Origin: a virus
Length of the DNA: 55,813 bases
Direction: 5' to 3' (one strand)
IMG/VR virus record: IMGVR_UViG_3300002460_000038
Span: 1-55,813 of that record
In this document: one piece after another, positions 1-8,554 of the stretch
Position numbering within the stretch: position 1 is the stretch's first letter
Layout of the letters: each line of letters begins with the position of its first letter
Translations under genes and position numbers: made by a program
Notes under the pieces: generated by a model
Told to the model about the DNA's origin: nothing
What the model saw: the letters and a program-made list of their open reading frames with translations, nothing else
The model's database searches: none

Positions 1-129
1 GCGGCCCGCCTCTACATGGTCGACCGTTGGAGCGATGCGGACAAGCGCCAGAAGGTCTTCGAGGAAGGCGTCGAGAGTCGGGCGTTGGAATTCTTTCTGA
101 GCCGGCCACTCGAGGGCGGTGTCCAGTGA
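1..129 (+). CDS. Endolysin (GH108 muramidase), C-terminal part
   Basis: Frame 1 is open from the first base to TGA at 127-129 and encodes AARLYMVDRW followed by a short tail ending in LEGGVQ. It continues, without a break in frame, the endolysin that begins at 55397 and runs off the right end with the same four residues AARL. The tail has the RALEFF stretch seen near the C-terminus of GH108 lysozymes. Joined through the shared 12 bases, the enzyme would be about 177 residues, normal for the family. The stop overlaps the GTG start of the next gene (GTGA). Confidence 0.85.
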   Translation, partial: AARLYMVDRWSDADKRQKVFEEGVESRALEFFLSRPLEGGVQ

Positions 130-539
130 CCGACGTCCTCGCCCCTGGCACGTTTCTCACGCCCTTGGTCCTGCGGCACGTCGGCGGCCGACGGTATCGC
201 GTCGAGCAGGACTTTACCTACATCACGCGCGCTGGTCGGCGCCTCGATGTCCCCGCGGGTTTCGTGACCGATGGCGGGTCGGTGCCACGCCTACTATGGC
301 CGCTCTACCCGCCGTTTGGCTCCGACTGCGACGAGGCGTACGTGCTCCACGACTACGGGTACGCCAACGCCGAACTGCTGAAGATGACGCGCGGCGAGGC
401 CGACGCGTTGATGCGCGAAGTCATGGACGTGAAGGGCTTCCGCGCGAGCGGTCGCGGCGCGGTCTTGGCTGGCGTGCGTCTCGGCGGGTGGCTCTCGTGG
501 CGGAAACATCGAAGGGCGGCTCGCAAGGAGAAGCCATGA
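126..539 (+). CDS. DUF1353 family protein
   Basis: 137 residues from a GTG that overlaps the endolysin stop. The pattern of a strand-rich N-terminus, then GFVTDGGSVPR and later VLHDYGY matches DUF1353, a small phage family of unknown biochemical role often encoded next to lysis genes. An upstream in-frame start exists, but the GTGA overlap is the better choice because it keeps translational coupling. A host-wall or lysis-related role is inferred only from position. Confidence 0.75.
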   Translation: MTDVLAPGTFLTPLVLRHVGGRRYRVEQDFTYITRAGRRLDVPAGFVTDGGSVPRLLWPLYPPFGSDCDEAYVLHDYGYANAELLKMTRGEADALMREVMDVKGFRASGRGAVLAGVRLGGWLSWRKHRRAARKEKP

Positions 540-542
540 AGG

Positions 543-887
543 GTGATCGTCTTCCTGATGGCTGGCATCAGACGATGCCACCAGGGTCGTACGGCAAAGA
601 CGACTACGGCTCACATTCGCTGGACGATCGACGGCGATGCACCGGTGGTGGGGGTCGGCTTCGAGGTCGGGGCGCTGTGGGTGTTCGGCTATCCGTTTGT
701 CGGCCGACCCGGGGTCATCGTCTATGAGCGGGACGGCGAGACGTTGAAAGGCCGCTGGACGGTCGGCGGAGCTGAGACCACGTGGTCAGAGACGCTCACG
801 CGCGCGCCGGCGAATCATCCGCCGCCTCCGCCGACGCCGCAACGCGACACGCCGAAGCCCTCCGCCGGCACCGTGCGGCAGCTCTAA
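543..887 (+). CDS. Hypothetical protein, possible frameshift near its start
   Basis: The frame from GTG 543 to TAA 887 encodes 114 residues with a plausible beta-rich core (GVIVYERDGETLKGRW) and a proline-rich tail. The best ribosome binding site (AAGGAG at 525-530) instead serves ATG 536, in another frame, whose first residues MKGDRLPDGWHQTMPPGSYG look more protein-like than the first residues of the 543 frame. The two frames would join near 600-615 after one indel. I list the frame with the conserved-looking core. Function unknown. Confidence 0.5.
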   Translation: MIVFLMAGIRRCHQGRTAKTTTAHIRWTIDGDAPVVGVGFEVGALWVFGYPFVGRPGVIVYERDGETLKGRWTVGGAETTWSETLTRAPANHPPPPPTPQRDTPKPSAGTVRQL

Positions 888-985
888 CGGGTTGGCTCGT
901 CGGCCCGGGACCGCCGCTGGGAGCGCAGACTACCCCGGTTTGCGAGGCGGTGCCCGGGCCACGGGCCACGCGGCACGACAAGGCC

Positions 986-1585
986 CTACGCCCTGGCTAG
1001 AGCAGCACTTGGGATACCTGCCGTCCTACACCGAGCACGCCATCGTTCGAGCCGTTCTTCGTCCAACCATAGGCACGCGACAGGATTCAGCCCGTCCTGC
1101 AGCCGACCAATGAACAGTGCCAGTTCGTCGGTGAGTTCAAACCACTCCTGATTGATGCGGAGATGCGCAAACCGTTCGTGAACGGCAGCCTCAAGCGCGG
1201 CATGGCACGGTGTGGCGACGAGCAGTTCGAGGGGTTCCGAAGATGACGTCTGGAGCTTTGACCGTCGTTCCTCCGGGTCGACTGAACGGCCAATCTTCAC
1301 CTTCGTTCCAGCCCTCAAGGCGTACAGGTAGCACCATCCGTCGGGGCTGCGTGGCAAGAGCGGTTCGCGCTCCGGAAGTCTCGACAAAAAATCCCAATGT
1401 CCCCGCGCCCGCTCGTCAGTGCGCCAGCGGTCGATGACTTCCAGTGGCGTGGTCAACGGAAATCGCTTGTACGTCTCACGGCCACCGGCATGCTTAACCC
1501 GTGCCTCATATCCGTTCTTCTTGATGCGAATGCCTCTTGAAATACGAGTCGTCGTCGGCATGGCTGGCCGCTTTAGCGACGGCAT
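986..1585 (-). CDS. GIY-YIG (T5orf172-type) nuclease
   Basis: 199 residues, minus strand, against the direction of all neighbours. Residues of about 85-160 show the T5orf172/MUG113 version of the GIY-YIG fold: WCYLYAL, VKIGRSVDPEERRSKLQT, a histidine-glutamate segment (AAVHERFAHLR) and EWFEL. The first 60 residues are basic and resemble the arm-type DNA-binding domain of tyrosine recombinases. The solitary reversed orientation fits a mobile homing-type gene. A second in-frame ATG eight codons in could be the true start. Specificity cannot be read from sequence. Confidence 0.7.
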   Translation of the reverse strand: MPSLKRPAMPTTTRISRGIRIKKNGYEARVKHAGGRETYKRFPLTTPLEVIDRWRTDERARGHWDFLSRLPEREPLLPRSPDGWCYLYALRAGTKVKIGRSVDPEERRSKLQTSSSEPLELLVATPCHAALEAAVHERFAHLRINQEWFELTDELALFIGRLQDGLNPVACLWLDEERLERWRARCRTAGIPSAALARA

Positions 1586-1707
1586 CTCTCTGCTTCCGTT
1601 TCATGCGCGTTCGCACCACTCGCCGGACACTATTTTCGATGCTGTCCATTTAGCTCGCCCAGAAGCATAGCCGGTAAACCATTTAGAATCAGCATCTTGT
1701 AGGACAT

Positions 1708-1730
1708 AAACTTTTTGTTGACAAAAGTTT
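1708..1730. promoter_or_regulatory. Candidate operator, 8-bp inverted repeat
   Basis: AAACTTTT at 1708-1715 and AAAAGTTT at 1723-1730 form a perfect inverted repeat with a 7-nt spacer. It covers the -35 box at 1718-1723, which is the right place for a repressor. It is AT-rich in otherwise GC-rich DNA. The adjacent HTH protein is the natural candidate ligand (inference). Confidence 0.5.
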
Positions 1731-1747
1731 AGAATCGACACGATACT
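1718..1747 (+). promoter_or_regulatory. Sigma70-type promoter for the HTH regulator
   Basis: TTGACA at 1718-1723, an 18-nt spacer, then GATACT at 1742-1747, followed at once by the ATG at 1754. The start codon lies only six bases past the -10 box, so a transcript from here would be leaderless or nearly so. Confidence 0.5.
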
Positions 1748-1753
1748 CTAGCC

Positions 1754-1993
1754 ATGAAGCTGGGGCGGCGAGAGACGATCAAGAGAACGCTGAAGGCGCT
1801 CAGGGCAACGGCCGACCTCTCACAGATGGCCGTCGCCGAGCGAATTGGCGTGACGGGAAGACGCTACTGGCTCATTGAGAACGGGTATGAGCAGCCCACC
1901 GCCACCGAGTGCAATCGGTTGGCGAAGGTGCTCAAGGTCAAGGTTGACGAACTCGGGTTTCCCTCCTGTCAGGTCGAGGCACGGGCGTCATGA
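1754..1993 (+). CDS. XRE-family HTH transcriptional regulator
   Basis: 79 residues forming a compact lambda-repressor-like helix-turn-helix. Its layout is LKALRATADLSQMAVAERIG, then the recognition helix region and IENGYEQPTATECNRLAKVL, typical of XRE/Cro proteins. It has no dimerisation or peptidase domain, so it is Cro-sized. It sits directly behind a promoter overlapped by an inverted repeat and overlaps the next gene by four bases, suggesting an autoregulated two-gene operon. The segment YWLIENGYEQPT is closely echoed in the next protein (YWRIENGYDEPT). Confidence 0.8.
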   Translation: MKLGRRETIKRTLKALRATADLSQMAVAERIGVTGRRYWLIENGYEQPTATECNRLAKVLKVKVDELGFPSCQVEARAS

Positions 1994-2503
1994 AGCCGGC
2001 GCCGAAGTACCTCACGGTTAAAGAAGCCGAGCAGCACCTGCGAGCCACCTACGGGCGCTCGTTCAAGCGGCATCTGCCTGCCGTGCGTCGGATGCCGGTG
2101 CGGGTGCAGTTGCGCACGTTGCGACTCGCCATCGGGAATCCCTCCCAGATCGAAGTCGAGCAGCTCGCACAGTTGCCGCGCGGTAAGTACTGGCGCATCG
2201 AGAACGGGTACGACGAACCCACACCAGAGGAACGCACGCGACTGGCCTTTGTGTTTCGCGTGAAACTTGCCGGCTTTGACAGTGACAAGGAACTCGGTGT
2301 GGCGATTGGCGACGAGGGACGGCCGATCAGCGCGTCGCAGCTCTCCGCGTGGTTCAGCCGCCAACCGAGGCACCGAGAACCCGCAGACCTGGCGCTTCGA
2401 ACAGCATCCCCGTTTAGGGCCAGCGCTCTTGCTCGCGCGGGCGGAAGTCACCGACGGAGCCGTCGTCAGGGTCTCGATCGAGTTGAACAGGAGGGTCGGA
2501 TGA
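1990..2503 (+). CDS. XRE-like DNA-binding protein, apparent frameshift near 2353-2366
   Basis: The frame from ATG 1990 has an N-terminal half related to the preceding regulator (KYWRIENGYDEPTPEERTRL). It loses protein-like character after about residue 122 (SAWFSRQ). From there another frame carries a natural-looking tail (ANRGTENPQTWRFEQHP onward) and stops at TGA 2501-2503, overlapping the ATG of the next gene as ATGA. The two halves join cleanly with one indel in the segment at 2353-2366. Without the shift the first frame stays open to 2721 and fuses to the KTSC gene. Sequencing error, decay or programmed shifting are all possible. Confidence 0.5.
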
Positions 2504-2721
2504 ATCGCATGGCCGTGGATTCGTCTCTGATCGCGAGCGCCGGACACGACGGGGACGCGATGGAAGTGGAACTCGCGAGCGGGCAGGTCTATCGGTACGA
2601 GGGGATCTCGCGCGAGCAGTACGACGCCTTTATGGCCTCGGACTCGAAGGGGAAGTACTTCAACGGCGTCATCAAGGGCGCGTGCGCGTCGTGCACGCGC
2701 GTGGATCGGCACGAGCACTAA
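2500..2721 (+). CDS. KTSC domain protein
   Basis: 73 residues from ATG 2500, preceded by GGAGGG-like bases. The core VDSSLIASAGHDGDAMEVEL, then SGQVYRYEGI and SKGKYFNGVIKG matches the small KTSC domain found in many phage and bacterial proteins. The function of the family is not established. The same frame extends upstream into the XRE-like gene, so a fusion of the two is the alternative reading. Confidence 0.7.
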   Translation: MNRMAVDSSLIASAGHDGDAMEVELASGQVYRYEGISREQYDAFMASDSKGKYFNGVIKGACASCTRVDRHEH

Positions 2722-2728
2722 CAACGAA

Positions 2729-2769
2729 ACGCCCGTAACGGCTGCCTGGAAGCTCCCCGTCACGGGCGT
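2729..2769. promoter_or_regulatory. Stem-loop before the 2783 gene
   Basis: ACGCCCGT at 2729-2736 pairs perfectly with ACGGGCGT at 2762-2769. There is no T-run after it, so it is more likely an RNA-stability or translation element than a terminator. It lies just upstream of the ribosome binding site of the 2783 gene. Confidence 0.4.
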
Positions 2770-2782
2770 CATGGAGAAAACG

Positions 2783-4054
2783 ATGAGCAGTGTAGCACCC
2801 AATCTCATGAACGACAACGACGACCTGACCGACGTCATCGTCGACCCGAACCAACTGACGGCGAAGATTGCCGCCTGGAAAGCCGCGGGCTTCCACGTGC
2901 TCTCTCCGGCCATCAAGTTCACCAGCTTCGCCGTCAACTTCGGCGCGAACGTGGGCGCCCTGGTCATCAGCACCGACCCGGCGATGGGCGAGTGCTACTA
3001 CGACAAGGCGGCCATGAAGGAGGACGAGCGGGCGATTGCGCGCGTCGGCCTCGACAAATTCACGCAGCTCGCCGGCATCTCGTGGTTGCCGTCCAGCCGG
3101 CGCACCGACCCGCGCACGGTAATGAACCTGTGGGAATACCACGTCGATGGCGCCTTCGTCAGCTACGACGGCACGCCGCAAATCATCACCGGGACGTCGG
3201 AAGTCGACCTCCGTGACGGCGGCGCGCAGATTGGCGGTTGGACGCCGCAAGGCTGGAAGGACCTCCTGGCGGCGAACGTGGGGAAGCCCAAGGACCAATG
3301 CACCTGGAATATCGGCGGCTGGAGTGAGCAGCGCGTGATGAATGCGCGCCGGTTCGGGCTGCGGCTGGCGGAAACGAAGGCGAAGAACGCCGCCATTCGC
3401 ACGCTCGGCCTGAAGGGCAAGTACACGCTCGACGAGCTGGCGCGGCCGTTCATCATCCTGCGCTTCCAGTACATCCCGGACATGACCGACGCGAGCGTGC
3501 GGCACATGGTCGCCGCCGCGCACATGCGCGGTATCTCGGCGCTCTACGCCGGCACGGCACACCGGGAGCTGCCGGAACACACAGGCGGGGCCGACATCAT
3601 CGACATTTCGTCGGTGCGCCGGCCAGATCCGGTGCCGGTGTCCGTGGCGCCGCCGCCGGTGGCCGAGACACCACGGGCTGATAGTGCAGCGGCCAGCATC
3701 CAGGTCTCCAAAACCGAAGACGCCGGTTCGAGTCCGGCTCAGCCCGCCACGCCACCCGCCGCGCCCGACGTCTCCCCAGCGAACGTCATCAAGGAAGTGT
3801 CGCGGGAGACGAAGGCGTACGGGGCGAAGCACGCGAAGGCGGGCCAGACGTTTGTCAAGTTCCACATCATCGACGGGAACGGCGTCGACCACGTGACCAT
3901 CCGGGAGAACGTCGGTACGAAGGCGGAGAAGTACTGGCGCGAGCGCATTCCGGTGCGTATTAAGTCCGCGCTGAACGACTTCCGCGAGCAGGAGTTGTCG
4001 GCGATTGACCCGTTGCAGACGGCGCCCGTGGCGGCGGCGGAGATCCGGCTGTGA
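2783..4054 (+). CDS. Unidentified conserved-looking phage protein of the recombination cluster
   Basis: 423 residues from ATG 2783, chosen over ATG 2771 because GGAG at 2773-2776 sits six bases upstream. The first 270 residues look folded, with a segment (AETKAKNAAIRTLGLKGKYT) like those of ssDNA-binding or annealing proteins. Residues of about 285-340 are proline/alanine-rich, and a short C-terminal domain follows. It overlaps the SbcD gene by four bases. Its position before SbcD/SbcC is where phages often encode a single-strand annealing protein. That role is inference from context; no catalytic motif is visible. Confidence 0.5.
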   Translation: MSSVAPNLMNDNDDLTDVIVDPNQLTAKIAAWKAAGFHVLSPAIKFTSFAVNFGANVGALVISTDPAMGECYYDKAAMKEDERAIARVGLDKFTQLAGISWLPSSRRTDPRTVMNLWEYHVDGAFVSYDGTPQIITGTSEVDLRDGGAQIGGWTPQGWKDLLAANVGKPKDQCTWNIGGWSEQRVMNARRFGLRLAETKAKNAAIRTLGLKGKYTLDELARPFIILRFQYIPDMTDASVRHMVAAAHMRGISALYAGTAHRELPEHTGGADIIDISSVRRPDPVPVSVAPPPVAETPRADSAAASIQVSKTEDAGSSPAQPATPPAAPDVSPANVIKEVSRETKAYGAKHAKAGQTFVKFHIIDGNGVDHVTIRENVGTKAEKYWRERIPVRIKSALNDFREQELSAIDPLQTAPVAAAEIRL

Positions 4055-5337
4055 GCGACGCCGTCACCTTCGTCCAGGTCGGCGACACGCACCTGCACCC
4101 GGGCCCGCGCCAGGCGGACCGGCTCAAGGCGCTCGACCAGATCATCGCGGAGAACGTCACGGTGCCGAACCTTGGCGCGTGGCTCTGGCCGGGCGACCTC
4201 TTCCACCAGCGCAGCACGATCGAGGACCGCAACGCGCTGGCCGCGCGCCTGACGGCGATGGCGAATCGAGCGCCCGTGGTCATTTGCTACGGGAATCACG
4301 ATCTGCCCGGTGACCTCGATGTGTTCGGGAAGCTCGCCACGACCTGGTCGATTCACGTCGTCTCGACGCCGACGGTACTCCAGCTCCCGCTGGCCAGTGG
4401 CGACGTGGCCGCAGTGTTCGTGCTGCCGTACCCGACAGAGGCCGGGTTGGTGTCCCGCGGCGTCGCTCCGGGCGCACTCATCCCGACGGCGCGAGAAGCG
4501 CTGGACGTCATCTTCATGGACGCCGCAGCCAAGCTCGACACCGCGCGCGGCTATGGCTGGCCGACGCTGATGGTTGGTCACGTCAACGTGGCCGGGTCCA
4601 TTACGTCTGCCGGGCAGCCTAACATCGGCGCCGAAATCGAACTGGACGAGGCGCTGCTCGCACGCCTCGGCCCCGGCTGCTACAAGGGCCTGAATCATAT
4701 CCACAAGGCGCAGGCGATTGCCGGCGCGCATTACCCAGGCTCCATCTGTCGGCTCGACTTCGGCGAGATCGAGCCCAAGGGCTACCTCCGCATCGACTAC
4801 CGCCACATGTCCGATGGCCGTCAGTCGGCATGGGTGCCGGTTGAAGTCGAGACCTGCCCGCTGGACGTGCCGCCCCTGTACCACGTCGAGGGCTGGCTGT
4901 CGCGCGAGGGATTCACCTTCGACGTGAAGAAGGGACCTGACGGCGCCGTGCTGGAGAAGCCCGCGTCGTGGCGCGGCTGTCAGGTGCGCGCCCGTATCAA
5001 GTTCCACGAGAGCGAAAAGGGCCTGCTCGAAATGGCGAAGGCCCACGTCATTGCCGAGTTCGCCGAAGCGATGCAGCCGGCGACCTACGAATACCAAGTC
5101 GTCCCCAATGGCGCAGTGCGAGCACCTGAAGTCGCCGCAGCGCGCACGCTGCCCGAGAAGGTGATGGCCTGGGCGGTCGAGACCAAGACCAGCCTCCCCG
5201 CGGACGTGCTGGAACTGTTGCCGGCGCTGGAACACGGCGATGCGGACGCAGTGGCAGTGGAGGAACGTCAGCGGATGGCGGCCTTGCTCGACCCGCCCAC
5301 GGCCGTTGCCGAGGAAAGGCAGGAGGCGGTCGCATGA
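4051..5337 (+). CDS. sbcD: SbcD/Mre11-like metallophosphoesterase (exonuclease subunit)
   Basis: 428 residues from GTG 4051. The calcineurin-like phosphoesterase motifs occur in order: GDTHLHPG (11-18), GDLFHQ (48-53), GNHD (81-84) and GHVN (about 176). The first aspartate and histidine, GD, NHD and GH ligands of the two-metal site are present. With the SbcC-like ATPase encoded 230 bases downstream it should form an SbcCD complex that trims DNA ends or hairpins during phage replication or recombination. Specificity is inferred from family knowledge. Confidence 0.85.
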   Translation: MSDAVTFVQVGDTHLHPGPRQADRLKALDQIIAENVTVPNLGAWLWPGDLFHQRSTIEDRNALAARLTAMANRAPVVICYGNHDLPGDLDVFGKLATTWSIHVVSTPTVLQLPLASGDVAAVFVLPYPTEAGLVSRGVAPGALIPTAREALDVIFMDAAAKLDTARGYGWPTLMVGHVNVAGSITSAGQPNIGAEIELDEALLARLGPGCYKGLNHIHKAQAIAGAHYPGSICRLDFGEIEPKGYLRIDYRHMSDGRQSAWVPVEVETCPLDVPPLYHVEGWLSREGFTFDVKKGPDGAVLEKPASWRGCQVRARIKFHESEKGLLEMAKAHVIAEFAEAMQPATYEYQVVPNGAVRAPEVAAARTLPEKVMAWAVETKTSLPADVLELLPALEHGDADAVAVEERQRMAALLDPPTAVAEERQEAVA

Positions 5338-5570
5338 GGAAGTTCTACCGTCGCCTTCGCGCCCTGCTGTCGCTGTGGTGGGAATGTCGCACGCGGCGGT
5401 GCTCGTACTTCGAGCATTACCTCGCATATGGCCCGCCTGAGCTGAGCCACATCGGCTATCACACCGCGGAGCGCTTGGCCATTCGCCACTTTAACAACTG
5501 CTCTCGGTCGTTTCGCGGCGACGGCCCGTGCCCGTCGTGCCTCGCGTGGGAGCGGAGGGTGCGCGCATGA
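5334..5570 (+). CDS. Small hypothetical protein between sbcD and sbcC
   Basis: 78 residues, coupled on both sides: ATGA overlap with sbcD and overlap with the sbcC start. It is basic and aromatic-rich with several cysteines (ECRTRRCSYFEHY, and PCPSCLAWE near the end) that could bind a metal ion. I recognise no family. The tight coupling suggests co-translation with the SbcCD pair. Confidence 0.6.
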   Translation: MRKFYRRLRALLSLWWECRTRRCSYFEHYLAYGPPELSHIGYHTAERLAIRHFNNCSRSFRGDGPCPSCLAWERRVRA

Positions 5571-8020
5571 AGCTCGAACGCCTCGAGATCAAGGGTTTCA
5601 TGAACTTCCGCGAGCCGGCGACGCTGGACCTGCGGGACATCCCGTCCGGGCTCGTCTCCATCACCGGCGTCAACGGCCACGGCAAGACGCGGTTGCTCGA
5701 CGCCGGCCCTGGCGCGCTCTACGGGGAGTTCTTCTCCCGCGACGGCAACATGGCCGAGTACGCCACGGAGCCGGACGCCTACATCGACGCGCTGTACCAC
5801 GTCGAAGGCCGCGGGTCCTACCGGGCCCGCATGAACGTGGATGGCGTGAAGGGCAACCGGGACGCCGTCCTCGAGCTGGTGCAGCCGGACGGCTCGAAGG
5901 TGCCCTTGAACGACGGCAAGGTCAGCACGTTCAAGGAGTCGGTCGGCCAGATCTTCCCGCCCAAGGAATTGCTGTTGGCGTCGGCGTTCGCCGCGCAGAA
6001 CCGGGCGGGCTCGTTCGTGTCCCTCGACCGCAGCAAGCGGAAGGACCTGTTCGGGAAGCTGCTCGGGCTGGAGCACTACGCTCGGATGGCGGCCACCGCC
6101 AAGGCGTGCGCCGACATCGTCGAGAGCACCCGGGCCCGGCTCCAGGAGCGTCGTGATTTCCTCCTGCGGGAAACGTCGCCAGCCATCTTCGACGAGCAGC
6201 AGGCTCGGGCGAACGTGCTGCAGGCGGAGCTCGGTAACGCGGGACTGGCGCGCGCCGACCTCCAGACGCAGATTGAAGGGCTGACCGCGGAACGCGCCGA
6301 CCTCACCGAGCAGGCGATGGCGCACCTGAAGTCGCTGGAGCGCATCGAGACCCTGAAGGCGACGATCGCCACGCGTACCGCCGAGCGGGAGCAGGTCGAC
6401 GTCGACCGGCGCGCCGCGCAGGACGGCGCCGTGGTGGAACGGACGCGCGCGGACATTCAGCGCACGACCACGCTGGGCAGCCTGGACGAGCGGGAGCAGG
6501 CCGAGCGTGACCGGCACGCGGCCACGGTGGCAGACCTCCGCGAGCGGATTGCCGGGAATCAGACCCTCAACAGCAAGGCGGACGAGATTCGGGCAGCGTG
6601 CATCGCGAAGGCGGACGCCACGGCGCAGCGCGAGGGGTTGCAGGAGAAAGAGCGGCGTCTCCGCGAGGACCTCGACCAGTTCCGGGACCAGGTCCGCGGC
6701 CGGGAAGGGAAGCTGCGCGAGCTGGCCACCGTCGAGCGGGACCTGACGGCCGCGCGTGAGAGCGCCCGGACGCTGACCGTTGTGAAGTTCGGCGAGCAGT
6801 GCGGCGGTGAGAATCCGTGCCAGTTCGTCGCCAAGGCGGCGGCCGACAAGGGCTCGATTCCTGACCTCGAAGTGCAGGTGCAGCACGTCGCCACGTTGCG
6901 CGAAGGCGTGGCGCTCTGGACCGACAAGGTCACCGCGGCGCAGACCGACATCAAAGCCGTCCTCATCGCCATCGCGCAGGTCGACGCCAGGCTGAAGGGG
7001 CTCGAACCGCTGGCGAAATACGAGCCGGAGCTGGCCGCCACGGAAGCGCGCATCACCGAATACCAGCGCGTGCTCGACAACGAGGATGCGGCGCTCGTCG
7101 GTCGCCTCGCGGACATCGAGGCGCAGCGGAAGGCCGTCGACCTCCAGCACGGTGAGACCTTTGCCGACATCGAACGCCGCTTCGAGGCCCGGTGTGCGGA
7201 GCTGGCGGTCCGGCGCGAGACGCTGCTGGAGGCGTCGTCGCAGGCGCACCAGGCGCTCACCCTGGCCGAGCAGGAGGCCGACACCCTGGCGCCGGCAGCG
7301 CTCCGGCTGAAGGTGCTCGACGAGGAACTGGGGTCCGCGCGTGTCGCCTGGACCACGAATGAAGCCACGCTGGCCGGGCTCGCGGTCCGCAAGGACCAGT
7401 TGACCCGTGAACGGACCGCGCTGGCGGCGAAGCGAGCGGAACTGCAGTCGGTCCTGGACCGGCTGCGCCAGGTCGAGGACCGGTTGCTCTGCTGGAACGT
7501 GTTCGTCAAAGCGTTCGGCCGGGACGGGCTGCCGACGCTGGAGATCGCGGCGGCCGGGCCGACCGTCTCGAACCTGACCAACGACCTGCTCACGGCGTGC
7601 TTCGGCCCGCGGTTCTCCGTGGAGCTCGTCACCCAGGAAGAGCGCGCGGACAAGAAGGGGCTCAAGGAGTGCTTCGAGCTTCGCATTTTTGACAATGAGC
7701 ACGGCGGCGACAGCCGCGATCTGGCGGACCTCTCCGGCGGCGAGAGAGTAATTGTCGACGAGGCGCTACGGGCCGCGCTGGCCTTGTATGTGAACAGCCG
7801 CAACGTCGCCCCAATCCGCACGTGTTGGAGAGACGAAACCTTGGGGGCGCTCGATCCTGACAACGCGACGCGTTATGTCGCGATGCTCCGGCGTCTCCTC
7901 GACCTCGGCGGCTTTCACCACATTCTTTACGTTTCCCACAACCTCGACGCAGCGGCGCTGGCCGACACGCAAATCGTCGTGCGCGACGGCCAGCCCGAAG
8001 TCCTTCGGAGGGTCGCGTGA
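5567..8020 (+). CDS. sbcC: SbcC/Rad50-like SMC-family ATPase
   Basis: 817 residues from ATG 5567. Walker A is GVNGHGKT (34-41). A long heptad-rich coiled coil runs from about 200 to 650. Near its middle (about 411-418) the sequence CGGENPC may be a variant zinc hook in place of CxxC. The C-terminal lobe has the ABC signature LSGGER (about 722), a Walker B ending in RDETLGALD, and the H-loop VSHN. It is the ATPase partner of the upstream SbcD. Stop and next start overlap (GTGA). Confidence 0.85.
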   Translation: MKLERLEIKGFMNFREPATLDLRDIPSGLVSITGVNGHGKTRLLDAGPGALYGEFFSRDGNMAEYATEPDAYIDALYHVEGRGSYRARMNVDGVKGNRDAVLELVQPDGSKVPLNDGKVSTFKESVGQIFPPKELLLASAFAAQNRAGSFVSLDRSKRKDLFGKLLGLEHYARMAATAKACADIVESTRARLQERRDFLLRETSPAIFDEQQARANVLQAELGNAGLARADLQTQIEGLTAERADLTEQAMAHLKSLERIETLKATIATRTAEREQVDVDRRAAQDGAVVERTRADIQRTTTLGSLDEREQAERDRHAATVADLRERIAGNQTLNSKADEIRAACIAKADATAQREGLQEKERRLREDLDQFRDQVRGREGKLRELATVERDLTAARESARTLTVVKFGEQCGGENPCQFVAKAAADKGSIPDLEVQVQHVATLREGVALWTDKVTAAQTDIKAVLIAIAQVDARLKGLEPLAKYEPELAATEARITEYQRVLDNEDAALVGRLADIEAQRKAVDLQHGETFADIERRFEARCAELAVRRETLLEASSQAHQALTLAEQEADTLAPAALRLKVLDEELGSARVAWTTNEATLAGLAVRKDQLTRERTALAAKRAELQSVLDRLRQVEDRLLCWNVFVKAFGRDGLPTLEIAAAGPTVSNLTNDLLTACFGPRFSVELVTQEERADKKGLKECFELRIFDNEHGGDSRDLADLSGGERVIVDEALRAALALYVNSRNVAPIRTCWRDETLGALDPDNATRYVAMLRRLLDLGGFHHILYVSHNLDAAALADTQIVVRDGQPEVLRRVA

Positions 8021-8553
8021 TCAGCCCGACAGGCTTGTGCTGCTGCGGCTGTGGTCAGTCGACGAGGATTGCCGAGTGCGCGAATTCTCGCACTGGTGAT
8101 GTCAAGGGAGAGCCGCGACGTTTCCTGAAGGGGCATCAGACGCGCCGCCCGAGTCCACCTGGAAGGCGGTTGTCCACTGGCGGGTACGTGTTGCTCTTCG
8201 CGCCTGAGCATCCACGCGCTACGACCAACGGTTCTGTCTTTGAGCACATCGTCGTCGCTGAAAAGGCGCTCGGGCGTCTGTTACCACTTGGCGCTGTCGT
8301 GCATCACGTGAACGACGAGAAGGCGGAGAACCGCAACGACAACCTTGTGATTTTGGAAAACAACTCGGAGCACAAGTCCCTCCACCGGCGAAGGCGCGTG
8401 CTGCGTGCCGGCGGGAACCCCTGGACGCAGTGGCTGTGCTCAACGTGCAAGCTCCCGAAGGATTTGACCGAGTTTTATCGCCGGAAGAACGGCTGGGTGA
8501 ACTCGGAGTGCAAGACCTGCGAGCGAAAGCGACGCGGGACGGCGGCGGCGTGA
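8017..8553 (+). CDS. HNH endonuclease (free-standing, homing type)
   Basis: 178 residues. The HNH core is EHIVVAEKALGRLLP, then VVHHVNDEKAENRNDNLVIL and NNSEHKSLHRR, with the HH pair, the central asparagine and the last histidine in place. CCCGCGQ at the N-terminus and CSTCK with CKTC at the C-terminus form two cysteine clusters, probably zinc fingers. It is clearly related to the HNH gene at 27170, including the shared tail segment AGGNPWTQ. It overlaps sbcC by four bases and lies just before the tRNA-like gene. Confidence 0.8.
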   Translation: MISPTGLCCCGCGQSTRIAECANSRTGDVKGEPRRFLKGHQTRRPSPPGRRLSTGGYVLLFAPEHPRATTNGSVFEHIVVAEKALGRLLPLGAVVHHVNDEKAENRNDNLVILENNSEHKSLHRRRRVLRAGGNPWTQWLCSTCKLPKDLTEFYRRKNGWVNSECKTCERKRRGTAAA

Positions 8554-8554
8554 C

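Noticed and set aside
3739-5427. Minus-strand frame opposite the sbcD region
   Set aside because: Sense strand carries all metallophosphoesterase motifs; the antisense frame shows none.
5459-7702. Minus-strand open frame of over 700 codons opposite sbcC
   Set aside because: Repetitive Arg/Leu/Val composition mirrors the sense coiled-coil codons; no domain is visible.
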